18,074 bases of DNA. Source: Roseiflexaceae bacterium. GTDB lineage: Bacteria; Chloroflexota; Chloroflexia; Chloroflexales; Roseiflexaceae. The position numbers were made by a program, and so were the translations under genes. The stretch spans positions 1 to 18,074 of the forward strand of contig CANHPK010000004.1 in assembly GCA_947462525.1 (NCBI GenBank). The letters run 5' to 3'. Positions 6,679 to 12,715 of this stretch are shown here, piece after piece (position 1 is the first letter of the stretch; every line of letters begins with the position of its first letter). The notes beneath the pieces were generated by a model, which made no database searches, was not told the origin of the DNA, and saw only the letters and a list, made by a program, of their open reading frames with translations.

Positions 6679-8823
6679 TCAGCTCCGGACAATCACACGG
6701 AGCCCACCGAGCAACGCAGCAGGCACGGCGGCAACTGCATCCGCCGGCAATCCTTCCTGATCTGCACCCAGGATACAGATCATCAATGCCAAGACGATTT
6801 GGGCCTCTGGGTAGCCGGTAATTGCCTTACAGGCATCGATAATATCTGCATCCAGGTTGACTTCAGCCAAGCGCTCAAACGACCAGACGCCAACGTCCGG
6901 ATAGCGTGCCAGGAGCTGCTGTGCGGCGAGTTGCAATCGCTCTGCAGCGAGCGTCTTCTCGTCTTCGTCAAAAAATGCAGCATAGGTGTGTGGTGATGAC
7001 AACATCAGTGGTGCAGAAGCCGGGCCGGAATCCATATCCATTTCGGAATCAACATCCATATCCTGCAGAAGTGCCGCCCTGCGATAGACCCCGCGCATCG
7101 GAGCATACTGCGGCATCGAGTATGCAACCGCTTGCATTCGACCACCATGCCAATCTTCGGCCATCTGCTGCTGCACCTTGACCGCTATGGTGTGGCCGAT
7201 GACCTTCTCGTCGAGGGCATGCACCGCGACGGCGACCAGTGCCGTCTCGTCGGTCACCAACTGATGCGTCACCGCCCAGTCGATGCGGAACTGACTGGCC
7301 AGATTGGGCAGATGCGTCGCTGCCACCGTCCGACTGAAGTCCCCCATCAATGCCTCGGGCACAACCTGGGTCACCAACGGGTATGCCACACCGTCGACCT
7401 GCAACGTCTGTTCTGCGGGACGGTCCATCGCCCCCGTCACCAACTGATGCATGCCACGGAACTGCGGCACCGCGCCACTCTGCCAGGCGCGCACCGCAGC
7501 GCCGGTGTCGAGCACCGACTTCGCCACCGGGATCGATCGGATGCGCTGCGCCACCCGGGTGATGGCATCGTCGATGCGCTCGTTGGGAGTCACCGACTCA
7601 CAAAATCCCCGCGTCGCCTCGGCGAGTTTGCGCAACTCGCTATCGGCCGGCGTATGGCCAATCACCAACGGGTACACCGCGTGACCCAGTTTGCTCATCT
7701 TACTGGCGACTGCCGCAATCCCGTATGCCTCGCCGTCGGTCAACAAAATCACCACACACGGATGATCGTTGGTCGGCATGGCGAGCACATGCGTCAATGC
7801 TTTGACGGTCTCGGTACCACCCAAGTCGGCATCAATGGTCTTGATCCACTGCTGCATCTGTTTGCGCACGGTCTGCCCTACCGTCATCAGGCCCGGCGTC
7901 ACATCGACGACGTCGCTCCCAAACCGCGTCACCGCGATCGAATCCCCGTCACGCAACAGCGACAACAACCGTGTCACCGCACTGCGGGCCTGCACAATCG
8001 ACGTCCCACCCATCGACCCCGAGCAATCGACCAACAATTTGACATGCATCGGCTCGTCGACCTGGTCCGCCAGTACCGGGATCTGCACAAAGCTCGCATA
8101 CCACTGTTGCCCCGCATGCATCCCCTGCACGCTAGCCCGGTAATCGCCATACCCGCCGATCAACAGCACCACATCACGATCCATCGTCGCGCCGTCGATA
8201 TGCACCGTCGTCAGTGACTCGCTCTGTACAATCTGTGCCACGTGACTCGGCACCGTCAGTTGCGCCGCATCCACCCCGTGGATCTGGGCCACAAATGTGA
8301 ACGGATACACCACATCAATACCCGTCTCGGGCGCGTCGTCGCGGCTCAGCCCTGACGCAGCCGGGGTACCGTAGCGCGGCGCAATCGTGGTAGGGACCGC
8401 TATCCGCAGGGTGCCGCCGTTAGGGATCAGCAACTCACTACTGCGAACCGTCACAACCACCGTCTCGCCTGCCCCGAGATTGCCGATATTCGCCGTGTAC
8501 ATGCCGGCAGTGTGCGTCAGCAACAACACCGTGTCGCCGTCATCGACTGCTTTTTGCTTGCGTGCACGTGCCTCGGGGGCCGGATGCACCTGCCCCACAA
8601 ACTGCTTGCCGCGCACCGTAAACGACACCCCCAGCAACGTAGCCGTAGCCGGCATGGGGAAGGTGTAGCGCACGTCCAATACATCGTCGGTCGGATTTTG
8701 GTAGGTCTGCGTCGTCTCCATCGCGACGTACATCCCCACCACGTCGACTTCTACGGCCACCGATTGCAACACCACCAACGCACCGTTCGTCGCTTCCATC
8801 TGGGCATGTTCGTGTTCTCGCAT
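6679..8823 (-). CDS. VIT and von Willebrand factor A domain protein
   Basis: The protein has 714 residues. Residues about 8-135 form a VIT domain (TTQTYQNPTDDVLDVRYTFP at 37-56, GMYTANIGNLGAGETV at 107-122), as in inter-alpha-trypsin inhibitors and VWA5A. Residues about 259-430 form a vWA domain with an intact metal-ion adhesion site: DCSGSMG at 266-272, the Thr of GGTET at 337 and the Asp of LTDGE at 363. Residues about 644-686 (VGVWSFERLAEV to QIVLALMICIL) resemble the C-terminal helical segment of VWA5A/PARP4-like proteins. There is no signal peptide or membrane helix, so it is probably cytosolic and may scaffold a protein complex. The ATG has an AGGAGA ribosome site. It is monocistronic, with its own promoter at 8853-8881 and terminator at 6620-6655. 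The specific role is unknown. Confidence 0.92.
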   Translation of the reverse strand: MREHEHAQMEATNGALVVLQSVAVEVDVVGMYVAMETTQTYQNPTDDVLDVRYTFPMPATATLLGVSFTVRGKQFVGQVHPAPEARARKQKAVDDGDTVLLLTHTAGMYTANIGNLGAGETVVVTVRSSELLIPNGGTLRIAVPTTIAPRYGTPAASGLSRDDAPETGIDVVYPFTFVAQIHGVDAAQLTVPSHVAQIVQSESLTTVHIDGATMDRDVVLLIGGYGDYRASVQGMHAGQQWYASFVQIPVLADQVDEPMHVKLLVDCSGSMGGTSIVQARSAVTRLLSLLRDGDSIAVTRFGSDVVDVTPGLMTVGQTVRKQMQQWIKTIDADLGGTETVKALTHVLAMPTNDHPCVVILLTDGEAYGIAAVASKMSKLGHAVYPLVIGHTPADSELRKLAEATRGFCESVTPNERIDDAITRVAQRIRSIPVAKSVLDTGAAVRAWQSGAVPQFRGMHQLVTGAMDRPAEQTLQVDGVAYPLVTQVVPEALMGDFSRTVAATHLPNLASQFRIDWAVTHQLVTDETALVAVAVHALDEKVIGHTIAVKVQQQMAEDWHGGRMQAVAYSMPQYAPMRGVYRRAALLQDMDVDSEMDMDSGPASAPLMLSSPHTYAAFFDEDEKTLAAERLQLAAQQLLARYPDVGVWSFERLAEVNLDADIIDACKAITGYPEAQIVLALMICILGADQEGLPADAVAAVPAALLGGLRVIVRS

Positions 8824-8852
8824 GGCATTCTCCTTTTTCGCTCGAATGATTA

Positions 8853-8881
8853 TTTATATCACTATTACGTTTTTCTGTCAA
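8853..8881 (-). promoter_or_regulatory. Near-consensus sigma70 promoter of the VIT/vWA gene
   Basis: On the minus strand TTGACA (8876-8881) is followed after 17 bases by TATAAA (8853-8858). Transcription should begin near 8846, giving a short leader of about 23 bases that holds the AGGAGA ribosome site. It is the best promoter match I found in the window and suggests strong constitutive expression. Confidence 0.75.
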
Positions 8882-9035
8882 TAGCCGCACGTCCAGGAGC
8901 ACAGAGGACATCGATTACAAGTTCATGACAAAGTCGGTCAATGTGCACTGATATGCCTCAGCAATGGGTTGTGGTAGCGTTTTCTACGACAGTGTGTGGT
9001 ATATTTTCGTACACGCTGTAGTAGCAAGGTATTCT

Positions 9036-9668
9036 ATGACCCGTATCACCGCTCCCTTTATCATCAGCGTCATGGTGTGTATCCTGCTGGTGCCCCTGAT
9101 GGGCCGTACCGCGCCAATACACGCCGAAGACCGCTTATTACCGACGGCCGCTGTCGTGCCGCCGACCTATACGCCGGTGCCGACCGCGACGACCGAACCG
9201 ACGCCCACGGCGACTGCCGAAGCCTTGCCCACTGCGGTGCCGGCCCCGACCGATGTTGCCGGCGCGGTGACAGACGCAACTGCCCTACCCGTTGCCACCG
9301 TCAGCGGTCGCGCCAGTGATGTCACTGCACCCATCGCCACACCAGTGCCCGATGCAGCGACCGCACCAATTGCAACGGCGGTCAGCGCGAGCAACCCCGC
9401 TCTTGCTGATACAACCACCGCTCCGCAGGCGGCACCCGTTGTCGTGGCAGTCGCCCAGCAACCGGTCGTCCAACCGACGGCAATCGTCCTCCCGACTGCA
9501 GCCCCGATGCAACCGCTGACCCAGCCCATCTCCAAAAATCCTGCGCTCCAGACCACCACGGGCATCGTCGATAGTCTCCACATTTGGGGCACGCAACCGT
9601 TGGTCATGCTGATGCTCATCTGTGGGTGCGCGGGCTTTGGGTTCTTGTATTACGGCCAAAAAAACTAA
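9036..9668 (+). CDS. Secreted Pro/Thr/Ala-rich low-complexity protein with C-terminal membrane helix
   Basis: The ATG at 9036 (AAGG about 7 bases upstream) gives 210 residues. An earlier in-frame ATG at 8964 would add 24 residues and hide the signal sequence. Residues 1-30 look like a signal peptide ending PIHA before EDRL. Residues 35-170 are a disordered stretch built from Pro, Thr, Ala and Val (for example PTATTEPTPTATAEALPTA), the type of linker common in Chloroflexota surface proteins. A single hydrophobic helix at about 187-206 (LVMLMLICGCAGFGFLYY) ends in a short YGQKN tail. No LPXTG-type sorting motif and no catalytic domain is visible. It is probably a surface stalk or anchor protein. 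It is followed by its own terminator; function unknown. Confidence 0.75.
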   Translation: MTRITAPFIISVMVCILLVPLMGRTAPIHAEDRLLPTAAVVPPTYTPVPTATTEPTPTATAEALPTAVPAPTDVAGAVTDATALPVATVSGRASDVTAPIATPVPDAATAPIATAVSASNPALADTTTAPQAAPVVVAVAQQPVVQPTAIVLPTAAPMQPLTQPISKNPALQTTTGIVDSLHIWGTQPLVMLMLICGCAGFGFLYYGQKN

Positions 9669-9697
9669 CCGCCAACAGCAATCGTCCCCGGTACTTG

Positions 9698-9733
9698 AAC
9701 CGACCCACTGCAGTGCAGTGGGTCGGTTTGTTT
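9698..9733 (+). terminator. Rho-independent terminator of the low-complexity protein gene
   Basis: A perfect 14-bp stem AACCGACCCACTGC/GCAGTGGGTCGGTT (9698-9711 and 9715-9728) has a three-base AGT loop and is followed by TGTTT. It lies 29 bp after the stop at 9668. The very stable stem makes it a confident terminator despite the interrupted T tract. Confidence 0.8.
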
Positions 9734-9964
9734 GGCGCACGGACAATCCATCGAGGTATCGTGCTCGCACCAGGTCGGATCAGTGGCACACGACGCAGAC
9801 GCAGGGGAAAGCCGGCCCCTGCGGGACCGGACCAGCCCTACGGGTGCGCTCTGCGGCACGCGACAGCGCTGCTGCACACGCGTCGTCAGGAAGGCACGAA
9901 GATACCGGCGCGCAACGCCCACCGCACACGCCCCGTCTCCCCGGATCACGCGTACCCAACGACA
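9734..9964. other. Gene-free interval with GC-rich inverted repeats
   Basis: I see no convincing gene here on either strand; the open frames are Arg/Cys-rich and lack ribosome sites. It contains a hairpin with stem CGCAGGGG/CCCCTGCG (about 9799-9822) and a longer-range pairing of ACGACGC (about 9790) with GCGTCGT (about 9885). It lies between two terminators. It may be a structured RNA, a decayed gene or simple spacer. Confidence 0.35.
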
Positions 9965-9994
9965 ACGCCCCGCACGGCGTACCGTGCGGGGCGT
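9965..9994 (-). terminator. Probable terminator hairpin of the terC gene
   Basis: A perfect 13-bp stem ACGCCCCGCACGG/CCGTGCGGGGCGT (9965-9977 and 9982-9994) has a four-base loop and lies 18 bp beyond the TerC stop. On the minus strand it is followed by TTGTCGTT rather than a clean T run. The stem strength and position support a terminator. Confidence 0.65.
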
Positions 9995-10012
9995 ATGGAG
10001 TAATCGACCCGA

Positions 10013-10999
10013 TTAGGCTTGTGCGCCCCGGGCTGCATCACGGCGATTGGCCAGCCACGACGCAAGCACCGCGACAAGCAAGGTCGTCACAATCACACCC
10101 AGTGACCATTCGACGGGAATGTACATCTTGGTGCCCAGCAGATATTTGGTGGCATCGGGGACCAGCATCTTGATACCCACAAAGGTCAAGATGAATGCCA
10201 GTGCGGGCTTCAAATAGCGCACCGAACCCATTGCACCAGCCATCACGAAGTACAGCGACCGCAAACCCAAAATGGCAAACACGTTCGATGTATAGACGAT
10301 GAACGGATCTTTTGTCACCGCAAAAATGGCCGGGATTGAGTCGACCGCAAAGATCAAGTCGCTGATTTCGACAACCAACAGCACCGCCAACAACGGCGTC
10401 GCCATCAAGATCCCTTTGCGCTTCACAAAGAAGTTCTGACCGTCATAGCCATCCGTGACCGGCATGATACGGCGCAACAACTTGACCACACCGTGCTGTG
10501 TCGGGTCAGCTTCGTGGCCGCCCGAAGTGACCATACGAATACCCGTGAAGATGAGGAACGCACCGAAGATCCAGATAATCCAATGGAACTGTGTCAACAA
10601 CGCAGCACCGGCAGCAATCATGATGCCGCGCATTACCAGCGCACCCAACACACCCCAGAACAACACGCGATGCTGGTACGCAGGTGGTACCGCAAACGAC
10701 GAAAAAATCAACACAAAGACAAAGACATTATCTACACTGAGTGATTTTTCGATCAGGTAGCCGGTCAAGAACGCCAGCGCTGCTTCGCTGTTGGTGTACG
10801 TACTCTCGGGCCACACTTGCTCCCAGTAGAAATAAATCCCCGCATTGAATACGAACGCCAGTCCAATCCAGACAATGCTCCACCAGGTCGCTTCCTTCAC
10901 ACTCACGGCGTGGGCGTGCCGGTGGAAAACCCCCAAGTCCAGGGCCAACATCCCCAAGACAAAGACATTGAAGGCCACCCATATCCACGTCGCATCCAT
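10013..10999 (-). CDS. TerC family integral membrane protein (probable metal exporter)
   Basis: The protein is 328 residues with about eight to nine membrane helices, the usual length for the Alx/TerC group. Diagnostic motifs are EKSLSVDNVFVFV at 84-96 and VVEISDLIFAVDSIPAIFAV at 209-228, whose acidic residues (D90, E211, D214, D220) are the conserved membrane-embedded acids. Members such as E. coli Alx and Bacillus TerC-type proteins export manganese and affect metalation of secreted proteins; tellurite resistance is the historical name. The ATG at 10997-10999 follows a GAGGAG ribosome site. No yybP-ykoY manganese riboswitch is visible in the 80-base leader. The gene appears monocistronic, with a palindrome at 11065-11079 upstream. 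Confidence 0.93.
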   Translation of the reverse strand: MDATWIWVAFNVFVLGMLALDLGVFHRHAHAVSVKEATWWSIVWIGLAFVFNAGIYFYWEQVWPESTYTNSEAALAFLTGYLIEKSLSVDNVFVFVLIFSSFAVPPAYQHRVLFWGVLGALVMRGIMIAAGAALLTQFHWIIWIFGAFLIFTGIRMVTSGGHEADPTQHGVVKLLRRIMPVTDGYDGQNFFVKRKGILMATPLLAVLLVVEISDLIFAVDSIPAIFAVTKDPFIVYTSNVFAILGLRSLYFVMAGAMGSVRYLKPALAFILTFVGIKMLVPDATKYLLGTKMYIPVEWSLGVIVTTLLVAVLASWLANRRDAARGAQA

Positions 11000-11064
11000 G
11001 CCACACTCCTCTGTTTATGACTTCTTTCAGACACGTTGATTAAACGCATTTGAAACAGTTTTAG

Positions 11065-11079
11065 TTGCATATAATGCAA
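11065..11079. promoter_or_regulatory. Palindrome upstream of terC, possible operator
   Basis: TTGCAT-ATA-ATGCAA is a perfect 6-bp dyad with a 3-bp centre, about 66 bp before the terC ATG and directly beside the 11080-11114 hairpin. Its size and AT content fit a repressor site. No regulator is identified. I could not place a good -35/-10 pair for terC nearby. Confidence 0.35.
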
Positions 11080-11114
11080 AACCTGCACGTTTTTCGAAAA
11101 AAAACGTGCAGGTT
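11080..11114 (-). terminator. Long perfect hairpin, probable terminator facing terC
   Basis: A 15-bp perfect stem (11080-11094 with 11100-11114) has a five-base loop and begins AACCTGCACG. On the minus strand it is followed by TTGCATTATAT, a modest T tract. It would stop read-through from pepT before terC. It is 259 bp past the pepT stop, so it might alternatively be part of the terC leader. Confidence 0.5.
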
Positions 11115-11130
11115 GCGGTTGAATCATCGC

Positions 11131-11232
11131 CCGCAGCAGATCAGGCGAGGTATGTGGGGGGGTATGTCGGCGGACAACCAGGGGCGCCGTACACGTCGCC
11201 CGCAGAAACACACCGCAGCAGATCGGGCGAGG
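11131..11232. repeat. Imperfect 20-bp direct repeat pair
   Basis: CCGCAGCAGATCAGGCGAGG (11131-11150) recurs at 11213-11232 with one change (A to G at position 13). The copies start 82 bp apart. Between them lie a G7 run flanked by TATGT direct repeats and GC-rich sequence with no gene. Confidence 0.6.
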
Positions 11233-11254
11233 GCGGGCGTGGCGTGGCGAGGTA

Positions 11255-11294
11255 CGGGAGATGGCGGGAGATGGCGGGAGATGGCGGGAGATGG
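11255..11294. repeat. Tandem decamer repeat, four exact copies
   Basis: CGGGAGATGG is repeated four times without change at 11255-11294, then breaks down to CGAGAT. It is a simple tandem repeat in a gene-free interval and a likely copy-number-variable site. Confidence 0.9.
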
Positions 11295-11305
11295 CGAGAT
11301 AAGAC

Positions 11306-11325
11306 GGGCGAGGTGTACCTCGCCC
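11306..11325. repeat. REP-like GC-rich palindrome
   Basis: GGGCGAGGT and ACCTCGCCC (11306-11314 and 11317-11325) form a perfect 9-bp dyad around GT. Palindromes of this GGGCGAGGT/ACCTCGCCC type are, in my memory, dispersed intergenic repeats in many environmental bacteria. It sits 20 bp from the heptamer repeat past the pepT 3' end. Confidence 0.6.
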
Positions 11326-11344
11326 CTGCCCATCCCAAAACCTC

Positions 11345-11369
11345 ATTCCTAATTCCTAATTCCTAATTC
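11345..11369 (-). repeat. Heptamer tandem repeat at the pepT 3' end
   Basis: ATTCCTA is repeated 3.6 times on the plus strand; read with pepT it is GAATTAGGAATTAGG and so on, starting 3 bases after the TAG stop at 11373-11375. The same heptamer array occurs at 15913-15943 in the same orientation relative to its upstream gene. Every frame meets TAG on one strand and TAA on the other. Confidence 0.9.
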
Positions 11370-11372
11370 TTT

Positions 11373-12614
11373 CTACTCTGCCCAGCGCTTGGCGAGCGCA
11401 ATCATTACGTCGCTGCCGCGTTCCATGTCTTGGACGGTGACCCACTCGAGCGGGCCGTGCGCATTGTGCCCGCCGGTAAACACATTGGGGGTCAACAGGC
11501 CGCGCTCGGTCAAGCGCGAGCCATCGGTACCGCCACGCACGGGTTCGTCGTACGACTGCACGCCCACATCGGCACAGGCGGCCCGCAGTTTTTCCATGAT
11601 TTCGGGGCGGTCACGCAGCCAATAGCCCATGTTGCGGTACGAAGAGCTGATGGTGCAGCGGATCGCGGCCGTGGGGTAGCCAGCCTGCAGTGCGGCACAA
11701 ATGAGACGCAGCATCTCGCCTTTGGCGGCGAGTTTTTCGTTGTCGTGATCACGGATGATAAAGCGCACCGTCGCGCTGGCCGTCGACCCTTCGATACTGG
11801 TCGGATGGATAAAGCCGACACGACCCGTCGTGCTTTCGGGTGCGGCAAATTCGCGCGGCAACATACCCAGCAACTTGCCGGCCAGATGCACAGCGTTGAC
11901 CATCCCATAGGCATGGGCAGTGCCCGGGTGCGTCGACACCCCGGTGATTTCGACCACAGCCCCGTCTGCCGAGAATGTCTCCCAGCTGACTTCGCCGACC
12001 GCGCCACCATCAAACGTATAGGCAGCGACGGCACCGAGTTGCGCGATATCGAGATGATCGACGCCATGGCCTATTTCTTCGTCGGGGTTAAAACAAATCC
12101 GGATCGGCCCATGAGCAATCGTTTTGTCGCTCAGCAACCGCGCAGCTGCCGTCATGATGATGGCAATCCCGGCTTTGTCGTCGGCACCGAGCAAGGTCAA
12201 GCCCGACGCGGTTATCAGGTCCTTCCCCACTGCGGTGAGGATGTCGGCGTACATCGGGTTGCTCGGATCAATCACCTGCCGCGGGTCATCCGGCAACACA
12301 ATGGTCCGACCATCGTAGTTGGCATGCACGATGGGCTTGACGTTTTCGCCGCTATAATCCGGCGCCGTATCGACATGGGCGAGGAACGCCACGACCGGCT
12401 TGTGCTCGAGCCCTGGGGTCGCGGGGATGGTCGCCATGACGTAGCCGTGTTCGGTAATGACCACATCCTGCGCGCCCAGTTCGGTCAGCTCGGTCTTAAG
12501 GAGGCGCAACAAATCCCACTGGCGCTCGGTCGACGGGTAGGTTTTGGAATACGGGTCGCTGGTGGTATGGATTTTGACATAGCGCAAAAAGCGCTCACGG
12601 AGTTGGTGTGGCAT
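11373..12614 (-). CDS. pepT: Peptidase T (M20B tripeptide aminopeptidase)
   Basis: This 413-residue enzyme has nearly the length of E. coli PepT. It removes the N-terminal residue from tripeptides in the cytosol using two zinc ions. All expected ligands are visible: H80 and D82 in AHVDTAPD, D145 in LLGADDKAG, catalytic E179 and ligand E180 in NPDEEIGHG, D202 in TFDGG, and H383 in GGHNAHGPLEW. The dimerisation (lid) domain, about 210-325, contains VSTHPGTAHAYGMVNA, and PVRGGTDGSRLTERGL at 358-373 is the usual substrate-side loop. The ATG at 12612-12614 has an AAAGGA site about 9 bases upstream. The gene is divergent from the GT-C gene across a short shared promoter region, and a heptamer repeat follows its stop. 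Confidence 0.95.
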   Translation of the reverse strand: MPHQLRERFLRYVKIHTTSDPYSKTYPSTERQWDLLRLLKTELTELGAQDVVITEHGYVMATIPATPGLEHKPVVAFLAHVDTAPDYSGENVKPIVHANYDGRTIVLPDDPRQVIDPSNPMYADILTAVGKDLITASGLTLLGADDKAGIAIIMTAAARLLSDKTIAHGPIRICFNPDEEIGHGVDHLDIAQLGAVAAYTFDGGAVGEVSWETFSADGAVVEITGVSTHPGTAHAYGMVNAVHLAGKLLGMLPREFAAPESTTGRVGFIHPTSIEGSTASATVRFIIRDHDNEKLAAKGEMLRLICAALQAGYPTAAIRCTISSSYRNMGYWLRDRPEIMEKLRAACADVGVQSYDEPVRGGTDGSRLTERGLLTPNVFTGGHNAHGPLEWVTVQDMERGSDVMIALAKRWAE

Positions 12615-12647
12615 GGTCGGTCATCCTTTCGCTTGTGCAATGCGGTC

Positions 12648-12686
12648 ATTATACTCGCCTCGTCACCGAGGGGCGGATTGTATAAT
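12648..12686. promoter_or_regulatory. Back-to-back -10 elements of pepT and the glycosyltransferase operon
   Basis: A perfect TATAAT lies on the plus strand at 12681-12686 and another on the minus strand (12648-12653). Neither has a recognisable -35. Between them CCTCG-TCAC-CGAGG (12658-12671) forms a small dyad, where an activator or shared repressor could bind. Predicted starts are near 12693 (plus) and 12641 (minus). Confidence 0.5.
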
Positions 12687-12715
12687 GGTTCCACACCACA
12701 GACAAGAGGCAGCGC

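Noticed and set aside
7132..8217. Plus-strand open frame of 361 codons opposite the VIT/vWA gene
   Set aside because: His/Arg-rich antisense shadow; the minus-strand gene has an intact MIDAS and VIT domain.
8964..9035. Upstream ATG extending the low-complexity protein by 24 residues
   Set aside because: It would bury the signal peptide, and the ATG at 9036 has its own AAGG site.
9880..9910. GGAAGG sequence resembling the SRP RNA tip
   Set aside because: The flanking AGGTC and AGCAGCC parts of the conserved tip and the pairing stem are missing.
11050..11075. Plus-strand promoter TTGAAA with TATAAT at 11070-11075
   Set aside because: The spacer is only 14 bases, the TATAAT is part of a palindrome and no plus-strand gene follows.
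11000..11080. yybP-ykoY manganese riboswitch before terC
   Set aside because: The leader is short and AT-rich, and the conserved junction sequence of this riboswitch class is not seen.
11131..11369. CRISPR array
   Set aside because: The repeats are short, of different kinds and without regular spacers, and no cas gene is nearby.
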